Positions 1-10,321 of a DNA stretch of 64,000 nt are shown one piece after another; position 1 is the first letter of the stretch; every line of letters starts with the position of its first letter. The notes below the pieces were generated by a model. That model did no database searches. It had not been told where the DNA came from and saw nothing but the letters and a program-made list of their open reading frames with translations. Made by a program: the position numbers and the translations under genes. The stretch comes from Aurantiochytrium sp. KH105 (taxonomy: Eukaryota > Sar > Bigyra > Thraustochytrida > Thraustochytriidae): contig BGKB01000169.1 of the NCBI GenBank assembly GCA_003116975.1, positions 1-64,000 on the forward strand, given 5' to 3'.

Positions 1-779
1 GCCGCCTCGTCTTTCCGGGAAGCCGCGCTGCGCCTCGCGCGGCCGCCGCGGCGCCCCGGCGGGCGGCGGGCGCGCGCGGGGGCGGGCGGGCGGGCGGGAG
101 GGCGGGCGCGCCGGAGCTGGCCAGCGGCGGCGCGAGGCGCGGCGAGGCGCGGCGGCGGCGGCCAGGGAGCGAGGGAACGGCGAGCGCGGCAGCGGCCGCG
201 GCCTCGGGCCCGGGCCCGGCCGAGGAGATTCGGCTGCGAAAAGGGGTTGCGCAAAGAGGCGGAAGAAGGGTTGCGCGGATAGGGGTTGCGCGGAGGTAAG
301 GTGGGAGGCGCGCGAAGTCCGCAATTCCCCGGGGGAGGAAGGGGAGGGGCCGCGCGCACGGAGGAGGCGCGGAAGGGGCTAAGGGGAGGGGAGGGGTTAA
401 GGTGGGAGGAAGGCGGGCCTCGCTCGGAGGAGGACTTGGAGGAGAAGGAGACCGCGTTGGAGAGCGGGCGCGAGAGCGACGAGCTGCAGACGAGGAGCGG
501 AGAGCGGGGGCGCAGAAAGGGCGTCGCGCAGGGAGGAAAAGCGCCCGCGGGGAGGCGCGGAGCAGAAGAAACAGGAGCACGGCCTGAAGAAAGCGCGAAC
601 TGCTTCTTCGTTCACGCGTACGTACGCATACGTGCGCGAGCGCGAAGACCTCGGCGAAGTGGACGCGGACACGGGATAGGTAGACGGGGACGAGGGCGAG
701 GCCGAGGTCGGGGTCCAGGAGAACGCCGAGCAAGAAAGCCGCCGAGGTAGACTCGAGGCAAGCAAAGCAAGCAAGCATC
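1..779. other. GC-rich upstream region of PEX19, no gene seen
   Basis: Very GC-rich, purine-skewed sequence with GGGC and GGCG runs near positions 60-110 and repeated G-rich blocks between 230 and 420. Frames that stay open here on both strands encode only Arg/Gly/Glu-rich low-complexity protein and look like by-products of base composition. A short ACGT-rich palindromic patch lies near 616-640. It probably holds the PEX19 promoter and 5' leader; no individual element can be assigned. Confidence 0.5.
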
Positions 780-1658
780 ATGTCCGGCGACGGAGACGAC
801 CTCGACGACCTCCTGGCCAGCGCACTCGACGAGGTGGAGCTGGAGGACTCGGAGGAGACCTCAGACGCGCGCGCGGCCGCACGGGCCGCTGCACAAGAGT
901 CCGCCAGTGCAGCGAAAAAATCGGAGCAGGAGGCCAAGGAGGCCGCCAGCGCAGCCGCAGCCAGCGGCGCCGGCGGACTCGGCGGACTGGAAAACTTCGA
1001 AGCCAGCGCAGCAGAGCTCCTCAAGGAGCTCAACGACCCAGAGTTTAGCAAAACCCTGGAAGAGACCCTCAAAGCGATGGGCCAACAAGAGGGGGCCAAC
1101 CTTGGCGACGGATCCGACGAGGACATCGCCAAGCTGCTGCAAAAGATGGCCTCCTCCGCTGGCGACATGGAAGGCCTCGACGCCGGAAACGCCGAGCAAA
1201 TGGGCGAAGATATCATGAAGGAGATGATGGCGCAATTCGAGAAAATGGGCAACAAGGAAGACTTTGAGAGCGTCATTGCCAACATGATGAACCAGATGCT
1301 CAGCAAGGATGTCATGTACGCCCCACTCAAGATGACCTGCGACAAATTCCCCGAGTGGCTCGCCGACCACGAAGACAAACTCGAGCCTGCCGAGTACGAA
1401 CGCTACGGCAAGCAGTATGAAATCTACCAGCGCATCGTCGCCACCTACGAGACCGAGCCGGACAACATGGCCAAAATCAGCGAACTTTTCACCGAGGTGC
1501 AAGAGTACGGACAACCTCCTGTCGAGATTGTCAAAGAACTTTCCCCCGGCCTCGAGATGGACGAAAACGGCGTACCCAAGCTCCCTGCGCTCGGCGGAGC
1601 CCCGGGTGGGATGCCGCCGGGCATGCCTCCTGGCATGGACGGCTGCGCCCAGCAATAA
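780..1658 (+). CDS. PEX19: Peroxin-19, farnesylated import receptor for peroxisomal membrane proteins
   Basis: 292 aa, the usual size for PEX19. PEX19 is the mainly cytosolic chaperone that binds peroxisomal membrane proteins and docks on PEX3. The N-terminus has an acidic amphipathic helix, DDLDDLLASALDEVE at about residues 7-21, which matches the PEX3-docking motif. An Ala/Lys/Glu-rich linker follows, then a helical Met-rich domain at about 100-270 containing the cargo-binding region. The C-terminal tail is rich in Gly, Met and Pro and ends in CAQQ, a CaaX farnesylation box like the CKQQ of yeast Pex19. The start is the first ATG in frame, in the context atcATGtcc, and the acidic helix follows directly. 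No intron is needed. Family assignment is firm; lipidation is inferred from the motif. Confidence 0.96.
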   Translation: MSGDGDDLDDLLASALDEVELEDSEETSDARAAARAAAQESASAAKKSEQEAKEAASAAAASGAGGLGGLENFEASAAELLKELNDPEFSKTLEETLKAMGQQEGANLGDGSDEDIAKLLQKMASSAGDMEGLDAGNAEQMGEDIMKEMMAQFEKMGNKEDFESVIANMMNQMLSKDVMYAPLKMTCDKFPEWLADHEDKLEPAEYERYGKQYEIYQRIVATYETEPDNMAKISELFTEVQEYGQPPVEIVKELSPGLEMDENGVPKLPALGGAPGGMPPGMPPGMDGCAQQ

Positions 1659-2106
1659 TCAAATGAAAATGTTTCCCTGAACAAGTCCTTTTATTATAAC
1701 GTCATGCGAGGCATGAGCGTAGACGCAGGGCCAAACGACTTCCGAGAAAGCCCAAGGAGTCGAAGCTCAAACACAATGAATTCATTCAAATGACTTGGGA
1801 GGCTGGTCAAAATCCGGTCCATGAGCGATCGTGAAGCCGGGGCCAGGCTCTGTCTTTCCTCGCAATCATCTTGATTATCTTGTTCCTTTCTCCCCTCGTG
1901 CTGCAATTAATTTCGTACGAGCACCCGGCGCGCCTCAATCGAGTAGTCAGTCACCGCTGGCCGTCATTCTTCTTTCTCGCCAATAAATTGAATTGCTAGG
2001 ACCAAAGGCCTGTGGTCAGTATTCAATCATTCATTCATCAGTCTCCTGCGACCGCTCGACATCAAGTTGCTACGCGTGGTAACACACTCGCTCACAGCAC
2101 CCATCC
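1659..2106. other. Intergenic spacer between PEX19 and HD-domain gene
   Basis: About 450 bp of lower GC. It should hold the PEX19 3' UTR and the promoter of the next gene. An AATAAA lies at about 1982-1987, rather far from the PEX19 stop. ATTCAATCATTCATTCATC at 2021-2039 is a short ATTC-type repeat close to the next start. No gene is seen. Confidence 0.5.
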
Positions 2107-3069
2107 ATGACCGCGCTCAAGCGCTTCCGTACGCAGACCGGGCGCGAGCCCAGCGCCCAAGACGTGCTGCTCGTGGCCGACGGCATCGTCATTGGGGCCG
2201 CCGAGCCCGGAGCCCGGAGCCTCGTTCTCAGCGAAGTCGTGCGCGCGGCGGCAACAGCAAAGGAAGCGGTCGAGGCCACGGCCCTCTGTGACCTCGACGC
2301 CTTGCAGCAGGCGCTCGTCGATAAAGTCCTCCCGCAAAACGAGGAGAGACTTGCGTGCGTGGGCAGAGGCGCCGAGTCCAAACTCGAGCTCGAATGCCCC
2401 GTGCTTGCCGAGGCACACGGCGCACTGCATTGGAAGGGAACCAAAGCGGGCGACAAAAAAGATGCTCTTCTAGACGAAGCTTCAGCCCGGCGCGATGTAG
2501 CTTTCCAAACGAGCGTCAGTAACCTGAAGCGCGTCAAACGCACGGGCTGGGTCCTGCGCAAGGTTCCGGATCCCGAAAGCGTCTCGGACCATAGCTTCGG
2601 CGTCGCGCTGGCGGCTCTTCTTGTCGAGGATGATCAAATTGACACGGCCAAGGCCGTTCAAATGGGTTTGCTTCACGACGTGGCCGAGGCCATCGTCGGC
2701 GACATTGCCCCTGGCCAAGGGATTTCCGATGAAGATAAACATGCCCGAGAGCAGGCTGCAATGCGGGAACTCTTGCAAGAGAAACTCGGTGGAGGCGCGC
2801 GTGCAGATCGAATCAATGCTCTCTGGCAAGAATATGAAGCTCGCGAGACACCCGAGGCAAAGCTCGTCAAAGACCTTGATCGATGGGAGATGATTCTCAC
2901 GGCCGATGGCTATGAGCGCGAGGCGGATTCGCATTTCTTGCAAGAGTTCTACGATGGCGTGCGAGGTAAAATTAAACATCCTCGTGTGAAGGCTTGGCAA
3001 AAGGCCCTCGAAGAGGCGCGCGAGCTTCGACGACGAGATGCGAACGAAAAACGCACAGAAACCTTGTGA
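2107..3069 (+). CDS. HD-domain protein, HDDC2/YfbR-like 5'-deoxynucleotidase
   Basis: 320 aa. Residues from about 145 onward match the HDDC2/YfbR family of metal-dependent phosphohydrolases that remove phosphate from deoxynucleoside 5'-monophosphates. The HD metal ligands are visible as H162 (SDHSFG), H190-D191 (GLLHDVAEA) and D258 (KDLDRWEM). The family signatures PESVSDHS and GDIAPG are also present. Residues 1-140 are an extension not found in typical ~200-aa members; it is rich in Ala, Glu and Leu and I do not recognise it. The start at 2107 is the first in-frame ATG in this stretch. Catalytic class is well supported by the residues; substrate is inferred from the family. Confidence 0.85.
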   Translation: MTALKRFRTQTGREPSAQDVLLVADGIVIGAAEPGARSLVLSEVVRAAATAKEAVEATALCDLDALQQALVDKVLPQNEERLACVGRGAESKLELECPVLAEAHGALHWKGTKAGDKKDALLDEASARRDVAFQTSVSNLKRVKRTGWVLRKVPDPESVSDHSFGVALAALLVEDDQIDTAKAVQMGLLHDVAEAIVGDIAPGQGISDEDKHAREQAAMRELLQEKLGGGARADRINALWQEYEARETPEAKLVKDLDRWEMILTADGYEREADSHFLQEFYDGVRGKIKHPRVKAWQKALEEARELRRRDANEKRTETL

Positions 3070-3905
3070 TGATCTGCAACCTGCTCTGGAAAGCATGACA
3101 GTTTGCAAACGAGTCCCTGACAAATGCAATAGAAAGAAGCGGAGTTCTGGCGTTACGTCTTGGGTTCTTTCTCACCACATGTTTCTCATGTCGTGTCGTC
3201 TGTTTGTTAAAGAGGAACATGAAGATGGCGAGAGCGCGAGCGTTTTTCAACCTTCCTTGCGTCTAGCATGTAGACACGTTGAGATGCAAGTCGACAGCCA
3301 GAGACAAAGGGAGTATGCAAGGGAAAATGATAGAGCGAGAGAGAAAAACCATGCCTAGGTTCACCTCAACATGAAATGCGACATGGCGGCTTTCGAGTAG
3401 CGAATTGCTTCCAAGTCGATGAGCAAGATTGCGGACGAGCAGATTTTCACGTCTCTTTTCGTGGTCTTGGTCTTGTTGAGCGAACGAATTCATGTAAAGT
3501 CCATGTTTACCACATTCCGAGTCAGTTGTATGTACTCTTCGTTTTTCTTGCCCATCTTGATGCGACCAATCTGTTGGGCATCGCGCTGTGCAGCGCGCAT
3601 CATACAGCCATGAGGGGAGCCAGCTCCTGACGCGAAATCAGGTTATCGCAACACGCTCAACTTGACCAACTCCAAAGTTGAAGGCACCAGAATGTCAACT
3701 CTATCTTCGGCGTATTCGAGATACATTAGTGTTTACATTGAGAAACAGTCGTATCTACCACATCAAGAATGCACCCAAATGCACACGACCGACCTGAGGG
3801 GCGCCCCATGCCTGAATACGTGCCGCAAAGAGATAATCGAGGGAGCTGCGACCCACCTCTCCGCTGACGCGGGTGCACAGCGAGAGGGGGGAGCGGGCGG
3901 CGAGA
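3070..3905. other. Intergenic spacer, no gene seen
   Basis: About 0.8 kb of moderate GC between the HD-domain gene and the first VWA-like secreted protein. Short open frames occur on both strands but have no recognisable similarity and no sustained codon bias. Likely a 3' UTR plus a promoter. Confidence 0.45.
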
Positions 3906-6155
3906 ATGAGGCCCAAGCAGGTCCGCGCGAATCGGGGAACCTTCGTGATGGCCGCGGCTGCGCTGTGCAGTACGGCTCACATATCGTTTGCTGCAAAGAC
4001 CCCGCGCTTTGACGCAGGCCGAACTTACTACGGCCGCTGCGCAGATGCCAATGGGGGAGTCCTTCCGTTCTACGCGCGTGACTTCACCAAGTCAAGGCAA
4101 AAGGGCCTTGACTTGTGCCTCAAAACGTATGGCAAAAAGGTCATCGCGTACGCTGTTGAGGAGCACGGATACTACGATTCGCTTGAAGGCGTACAGATTG
4201 ATTGCGTCTTTGATCCCAATGATCTTCCAGAGGTGGCCGACGGCTGGGTCGATGAAAGTGACTTCTACAGTGGCGAGTTCCCTCTCGTTGGTGGGAATGA
4301 CGAGTTCCCTGTTCAATGCTACGACTTTATGGCAGATCCGACGCCACAACCTACGTTAAGCACACTAGAGGCGCCATCCTTCCTGAGTGGAAATGTTTAC
4401 ACGGGAGAGTGTGTAAACGCGCAAGGTCGTGAAACAAAATCCTACGTCTATCAACTTGACGCTTCGGACAAGACACCGCAAGACGGTCTCGATCTCTGCT
4501 TTGCGACCTTTGGCGATAAAGTTATCGCATATGCCTTTACCAAAATCGTGTATAGCCCGTACCGATGGTCAAGGACAACTGACTTCATGTGCTACTTTGA
4601 TCCTTTGGCGGAACTTCCGCCTCTCCCTTTTGGATGGTACGACTGGGGCGATGATTTCGAAGAGCTACCCATTACCGGGGGTGATGGCGACGAGAGCACT
4701 CGATGTTACCTTTTTGGAACGGGTCCTCTAGACCCTGCGATTTTGGATTCTTCATGGGGTTTCTGCGTCAACAAGCACGAGGAGGTACTTAAAAATTACT
4801 ATCGAGACTTTGATGGAAGAACTCCTAAAGAAGCTCTTCAAGATTGTTTTGACACCTTTGGAAGGAACAAAGTCATCGGTTTTGGTTTTGAACTTGGATA
4901 TGACAGCTATGCCTGCTACTTTGACCCTACCGATTTGCCGGATCTACCGCCCACGTGGGATGTATGGGGATTTGATGTGAAGGCGCCAATTGTGGGAGGT
5001 AGTGGCGATGCCACTTCAATCTGCTTCACCCTGAAGAATCCCGGGTCGAGCTCACCTCCATCACTGACAAGCCATTCAACGCCAAGCCCGACGCTAAGAC
5101 CGACTCGTTTCCTGACGCTGCAACCAACGCTAGAGCCGACACGATCTCTGACGATACACCCGACGCCATTCCCAACGCTTCGCCCGGCGCGACTCCCGAC
5201 TCCAGTTCCAACAGGAGAAAGCGCTCCACCGCAAATCAACAGTGCTTTGAGCGCCATCGGTGAATGCGTCGGTACTGAAGGCGGCGTCATGTCATACTTT
5301 TTCCACCTCTTCTCAACGCTTTCAATAGCATCGTCACCCCAAGCTGCTCTCGACGCTTGCTTTGCATACTTTGGCGATGCTGTTATTGCAATTGGTATGC
5401 ACGAAGATGTCCTCGGCTTTTCGTGCTATTTTGATCCAACCAATATGCCAGCACAGCCCATGAACTGGGAATTGGTGGAAAGCGCTGCTTTACCTCCCGT
5501 TGTCGGGGGCAGCGGTCAAGGTGGCATCACATGCTATTACAACTTCACATCAGCAGCCGCTTGCTCTGCACGTATCATGGTGGCCGTCGATCGCACCTAC
5601 GAAACCCGATTTCCCAAGCCTGCGATCAAGGCCGTACGATCTGCATATGAGATTACCAAGGCAGTAGTAAGAGCCCTGCCCCTCGGCAATGAGACCCACC
5701 TTGGACTTCTCGATATCGATCGCACCTCCGTCAGCTGGCGCGTCAAACTCAATGCAGATGCCTCCGCGAATAAGTCGCTTCTTCTCGAGGAGATTGTTCT
5801 GGCTCAAAGCAATATTAATGCAGGCGCACGGGCGGCCGGATCCAAGTTTCCGCCAGTCTTCCAGGGCATTGCCGACGAGCTTGCTTTTGATGGCCGCGTC
5901 CCAAGCTTCATGCTTCTAGTGAGCGACGGCATTCTTCTCAAGCCCAAACATTGGCCAAACTATGAAGACCTCAAGGCAAAGCTTGACAAACGTCTCGGCA
6001 ATGCCGCGCCCAGAATCCTCTGTTTTCGTACGGATGGTGACGAGAACACGTGGTTTCTAGACATTGTGTGCGACGAGACGTATTTTGAGGGCATGGCTGG
6101 CGGGAAATTGTTGAATGAGGTTGCGGCCGATATTGCATCAAGAATATGTTCATGA
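3906..6155 (+). CDS. Secreted repeat protein with four Cys-rich units and a VWA-like domain (paralogue A)
   Basis: 749 aa from the ATG at 3906, chosen because a signal peptide follows (hydrophobic stretch MAAAALCSTAHISFA at about residues 15-29); an upstream ATG at 3873 would add 11 charged residues. Four related units of about 90-110 residues follow, at roughly 35-140, 160-270, 285-373 and 448-545. Each has a Cys near the start, a central LDLC- or LDAC-type helix, an FG.KVIA strand, a C(Y/V)FDP motif, a VGG or TGG turn and a final C(Y/F). A Pro/Thr/Ser-rich linker (about 380-440) that could be O-glycosylated separates units 3 and 4. The last ~195 residues look like a von Willebrand A fold: RIMVAVDRTYE as strand 1 and FMLLVSDG as strand 4. 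The classical DxSxS metal site appears as DRTYE, so metal binding may be altered. Probably extracellular or wall-associated. The function is unknown to me. Confidence 0.82.
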   Translation: MRPKQVRANRGTFVMAAAALCSTAHISFAAKTPRFDAGRTYYGRCADANGGVLPFYARDFTKSRQKGLDLCLKTYGKKVIAYAVEEHGYYDSLEGVQIDCVFDPNDLPEVADGWVDESDFYSGEFPLVGGNDEFPVQCYDFMADPTPQPTLSTLEAPSFLSGNVYTGECVNAQGRETKSYVYQLDASDKTPQDGLDLCFATFGDKVIAYAFTKIVYSPYRWSRTTDFMCYFDPLAELPPLPFGWYDWGDDFEELPITGGDGDESTRCYLFGTGPLDPAILDSSWGFCVNKHEEVLKNYYRDFDGRTPKEALQDCFDTFGRNKVIGFGFELGYDSYACYFDPTDLPDLPPTWDVWGFDVKAPIVGGSGDATSICFTLKNPGSSSPPSLTSHSTPSPTLRPTRFLTLQPTLEPTRSLTIHPTPFPTLRPARLPTPVPTGESAPPQINSALSAIGECVGTEGGVMSYFFHLFSTLSIASSPQAALDACFAYFGDAVIAIGMHEDVLGFSCYFDPTNMPAQPMNWELVESAALPPVVGGSGQGGITCYYNFTSAAACSARIMVAVDRTYETRFPKPAIKAVRSAYEITKAVVRALPLGNETHLGLLDIDRTSVSWRVKLNADASANKSLLLEEIVLAQSNINAGARAAGSKFPPVFQGIADELAFDGRVPSFMLLVSDGILLKPKHWPNYEDLKAKLDKRLGNAAPRILCFRTDGDENTWFLDIVCDETYFEGMAGGKLLNEVAADIASRICS

Positions 6156-7834
6156 CAAGATAGTTCATTTTTCATATTGATCTCTATTAACATCCTTGTT
6201 TATCATCATCATCACTGCTATTGCGCGCAAGTGGCGGGTCAGAAAAGCAAGGATTGAAGCATTCTGGACAAATGCTATTTCCAATTCGTCAGTGACTGCG
6301 CTGGGGCTGTTCTTCTCGTTGCAAGCCCTACCAACCATGCCTCGGGACTGTCCCGTTTGGGCTTGGAGTTGCGGAGCTGGCTGGGGACGCTTGAAGCAAG
6401 AGTGTGATGCACAAAGTTTGTTTGAGCAGTCACGTGATCGGAGTCAGTCACTGCTCAAGAGCATAGAGGCGAGTGTAAAGAAGTAGCCTTGCATTTCTTT
6501 ACGGGCGTATGGTGAAGGTACAAAGAACAATGGATCCAAAGCGATCTGTTTAGCTTCTGACTTGGATCTCGGCCTTGTCGCTGCCATCAACTGTGCTCGA
6601 CCTGGACGGTAGTTTCCGCGAGGCTAATGACGGACGTGGCCCCGAGTTATGGCCCTCTTTGCCAGGCGAAGTGCATCCATGGCCCGTCGCCGCGTGCTGT
6701 GATGTGTGGCCCGCGCGAAAATCTCTCGGGCTCTTTCCAAACTGAAGGGGGGATGCAGGTCTTCCTTCCCTCTAGGCTTGTCTCTGCCCGTTGGTGTCAG
6801 ATGCCAGTAAACAGCGCCGCCGCCACCGTCGTCGCCGCCACCGCCGACAACAGCCGTCCTACTCGGTCGAGCTCGGCGTGTCGACCATTCTCGCCGCGTC
6901 CGTCTCTCCTGCTCCTGCGCGAGACTCCTCGGGGCGTCCGGGAGTCACGTCGTTGCTTCGTTTCGTTTTGGGCTGGCTAATCTAATACGTCAAACAAGAC
7001 TAGGCGCAAGTCTTTGCAGCCAGTCAGCCGGCCATGGTTGGCGAGAATGATCATGCACGCAGACGAGCCCGACTGCGGCCTAGGCCGAGGGCTGTTTGGA
7101 GAAAAGAAGAAATCGCCCGCCACGGGGGATGTCGTACCTTTCGCTCTCCAGCTCGCTCTCGAGCAGCACTGCAAAGCTAAACGAAAAAGGGTGGCGACCA
7201 CCGGCCAGCTGCAGAGAGCTTGCTTGGAAGGTCGACCACGCTGCCGCTACATCCAGCTGCAGCTCGATCTGGAGCTGGCAAGAGATCCGTGCTGCGCTGG
7301 CATTCATTCTTCCGTCAACAGCAAGTCGCGAAGATCCTGAACTTCCGGCCACAGTGGTTAGTGGTTGGCAGAGCGACCAGGTCAAAGAGAAGGCATGGCT
7401 GACTACGAGCGGGGCTACGCTTTTTCTCGCGCCGCCTGTCGGCCCACGTGATCAGCCACGACAAACAAGCCAGCCGGCCACCGTGGCACGTGCTGCTGCC
7501 GCGACAGCGGCCTGCTTCGCATAGCTTCTGGGGCATGCTCTGAACTCCGGGCTAGGCCGAGGGAGCGAGGGGTCGCGATGACCAGTGAGCGGGAGACGAG
7601 CTGTCGCGAGATTCTCCAAAGTGCGGCGTCCAGCTGCTGATGGCTATTGCGTGCTTCGGCCTGGACGGCAGGGATGAGAGAGGGAAAGTGGAAGGCTTGG
7701 ATCTCGCGCGGGACGCACGCAAAGGTAGAGAGCTAGGGCGTGCATGCTGCGCCTCGAGCAAACCTCGAACGTCGCGCAGGCTAGTATACGAGCGACATTT
7801 GCCAAGAGCACCGAGAAGAGGAAAGCTGGCAACC
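6156..7834. other. Spacer between the two VWA-like paralogues, no gene seen
   Basis: About 1.7 kb. The left part is AT-richer and carries CATCATCATCAC at about 6203-6214. The right part is GC-rich with CCGCCG runs near 6817-6850. Open frames on both strands are short and lack domain features. The in-frame extension upstream of 7835 (from 7640) is Arg-rich and has no signal peptide, so it is treated as leader. Confidence 0.45.
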
Positions 7835-9334
7835 ATGGACAGCTTGCAGCTGCTAAAGTCCGTGACGCTGGGAAGTCTCGTGGTGCTCAATGCTGTGTCC
7901 GGGGCGGTAGGCGCGGAGAGTCTGCGCTATGATGGAGGTCGAACCTACTATGGCAACTGCGTCGGTGAGACAGGAGGGACATTTCCAACTCATATCAAGA
8001 CGAACTTTGAGGGTACACGCCAGGAGGGGCTTGATCTTTGTCTAGCGGCATACGGGGACAAGGTCGTTGCTTACAGTGTTCAAGACAACAACTACTATTA
8101 CTACGATGATTTCCTCCCCAATACAATCAACATCCACTGCAACTTTGACGATCAAGATGTCCCTGCGCTGGCAGAAGGCTGGGAACTCGAGGAGTACCCC
8201 AGCTACGGCGAAACCCCCGTTGATAGTGGAGATCAAGCGTGGGCCACGGAATGCTACGACTTTAGGGCCGAGGCGACCTCGCAACCAACCCCTAGCTCAC
8301 GGCAAGCACCCGCATACAACAGTGGAGAAGTTTACAACGGCACTTGCAGTGACGCTCAAGGTCTCGAGTTGCCCAATTACAGTTTGCAAATCACCGACCC
8401 TCCTATGCTGCCTCAAGATGGACTTGATCTCTGTTTTGCGACCTTTGGAGAGTCGGTCGTAGCCTTTGCTACCTCAAAGGAAGGAGACAAGCCGTATGAA
8501 GACACAATCGTCTGCTACTTTGATCCTTCCAATATTCCAGAGATGCAATACCTCTGGTACGATCAAGGGTATCATTACGGCCTTGGCTATGCGCAACTTC
8601 CTATCGTTGGAGGCGTCACTGCAAACCGGGAAACATATGTGTGCTACGTCTTCCACGACGAGACGGACACCTCGAATTCGACGCCTATGCCATCGCTGAG
8701 CCCGACATTAGCACCAAACGGCGATGCTGCACAGACAGCCAATTGCTTGGCTCGCGTCGTGGTTGCAGTTGATCGCACGTACGACACCAAATACCCTAAA
8801 CCTGCCATCAAAGCTGTGCGCTCTGCATATGAAGTTGCCTCGGCTGTGGTTGAAGCGTTTCCGTTTGGCGATGAGGCGCTTCTTGGCCTGCTCGACATCA
8901 ACCGTGGATCCGTGAATTGGCGTGTCAAACTCGGCGATGAGGCTGCTTCAAGCAAGTCGCTTCTTCTGGACAAGATTGCAAAGGCCCAGAAAGGCCTCAA
9001 CGCCGGCTCGCGGTCGTCCAAGTCCAGGTTTCCGCCGCTTTTCAAAGGAGTCGCCGACACGCTTGCCTCCGACGGCAGCACCCCGAGCTACACGCTCTTG
9101 GTAAGCGATGGAGAAGAAAAGATCAGCAAGATGCAGAACTTTGAGAAACTCAAGGCCGGCCTCGGTCAGCGCCTTGGCGATGCTGCGCCAATGATTCTGT
9201 GCTTCCGCACAGCTGGCGGGGAGAGCACATGGCTTTTTGACGTGGTGTGCGACAAAGTCTTTTTCGAGGGAATGGAGGATGGCAAGACGCTGCGTGAGGT
9301 CGCCGACGACATTGCCGCGGAAATTTGCGCTTGA
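7835..9334 (+). CDS. Secreted repeat protein with two Cys-rich units and a VWA-like domain (paralogue B)
   Basis: 499 aa from the ATG at 7835, in the good context aaccATGg and directly followed by a signal peptide (about residues 1-27, ending VSGAVGAES). This is the tandem paralogue of the preceding gene. The mature N-terminus (RYDGGRTYYGNC) aligns with that of paralogue A. Two Cys-rich units lie at about 28-145 and 155-275 with the same LDLC, VVA(Y/F)A, CYFDP and IVGG landmarks. A short Ser/Thr/Pro linker leads to the C-terminal VWA-like domain (about 295-499), whose first strand RVVVAVDRTYDTK and core FPLLLVSDG-type segment (here TLLVSDGEE) closely match A. It lacks the two extra units and the long Pro/Thr linker of A, so units have been gained or lost since duplication. 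Its role is unknown, probably a surface or secreted binding protein. Confidence 0.82.
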   Translation: MDSLQLLKSVTLGSLVVLNAVSGAVGAESLRYDGGRTYYGNCVGETGGTFPTHIKTNFEGTRQEGLDLCLAAYGDKVVAYSVQDNNYYYYDDFLPNTINIHCNFDDQDVPALAEGWELEEYPSYGETPVDSGDQAWATECYDFRAEATSQPTPSSRQAPAYNSGEVYNGTCSDAQGLELPNYSLQITDPPMLPQDGLDLCFATFGESVVAFATSKEGDKPYEDTIVCYFDPSNIPEMQYLWYDQGYHYGLGYAQLPIVGGVTANRETYVCYVFHDETDTSNSTPMPSLSPTLAPNGDAAQTANCLARVVVAVDRTYDTKYPKPAIKAVRSAYEVASAVVEAFPFGDEALLGLLDINRGSVNWRVKLGDEAASSKSLLLDKIAKAQKGLNAGSRSSKSRFPPLFKGVADTLASDGSTPSYTLLVSDGEEKISKMQNFEKLKAGLGQRLGDAAPMILCFRTAGGESTWLFDVVCDKVFFEGMEDGKTLREVADDIAAEICA

Positions 9335-10321
9335 TAAATTGATCTCGCTCGCAACATAATAATAGAAGTCCTTACGCATACGAATAACGTCGGTGTTTTG
9401 TTCAAAGAAAAAGAGTCAAGCCGTCGTTCCCTTCTTCTGCTGTTCTTTTATCTTGCCGCATTCTTCTGCCGGCCTGTTCTTTCGTGCTCGTCATGGAGGT
9501 GGGTGTACGTGATGCGGTTTATCTCGCCTCGAAGAGCGAGTAAGTCTCTACGTTCGCATGACTTGCACGAAGCCGGACTTGCAACGACAAGCTTCTTGTC
9601 CCTGCCGCGCGCGATGATGCTTGCCTTCCCATACCGTAGCGTTGCCGTGAGGTGCGACGCTTTCCATGCCGTGTCCCTCAGCCGCGACGCACGCCAAGCG
9701 GACAGTCTCGCCTCCTACTCTCTTCCTACGCTAAACCCTAATAACCCCCGACGCCCCCCCGCCGGAATTGGCTCACCCCGCCTTCACGCATGTGTCGCAC
9801 CACATGGCTGGACACTCTGCCCGCCGCCCGGGGATCCGACGCCGGCCTCCGCCGCGCGTTTCCCTGCCCCCTCCCCTGGCCTCCCGCGGCCTCTCGCGCG
9901 GGGCGGTCGCGCCCTGGGCCAGGCCAGGTAGTGCGCCATCGTTTTAGTCCCAGCCCGGCGCAGCCCAGCTCGTGCCGCGCTCGAGCCGCCGCGCACGCAC
10001 GAACCTACGCAGGCAGGCGGGCGGGCGGGCGGGCGGGCGGGCGGGCGGGCGGGCAGGCAGGCAGGCCCGCGGAGCCGCGCGAAGGCAGCGGCGCGGAGCA
10101 GCGCAGAGCTGCAGCGCGGCGCCGGCTCGAGAGCTCTTCTCCGCGCCGGGACTCGAGTTCTGGCGCAGAACCAGGAACTGGGTCGCGCCATTGCCACGAC
10201 CCAACCCGAGCCGACCCGAGCTTTGCTTAGCTTAGCTAGCCCGACGCTGCCCAGCCCGAGGCGAGGCGAGCGACGCAGAGCGGCAACCTCGTGAGCTCGC
10301 GAGCGACCGCCTCTGCGCAGC
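9335..10321. other. Upstream tract of the kinase gene, no gene seen
   Basis: About 1 kb, AT-richer on the left and very GC-rich on the right, containing a GGCG/GGCA tetranucleotide run (listed separately). Several long frames are open here on both strands, including one antisense to the kinase N-terminal half, but they encode only Pro/Ala/Arg or poly-Leu low complexity. Confidence 0.45.
10012..10066. repeat. GGCG/GGCA tetranucleotide microsatellite
   Basis: About thirteen head-to-tail tetranucleotides, mostly GGCG with GGCA at both ends, about 260 bp upstream of the kinase start codon. G-run spacing is compatible with G-quadruplex formation on the plus strand (inference). Confidence 0.9.
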
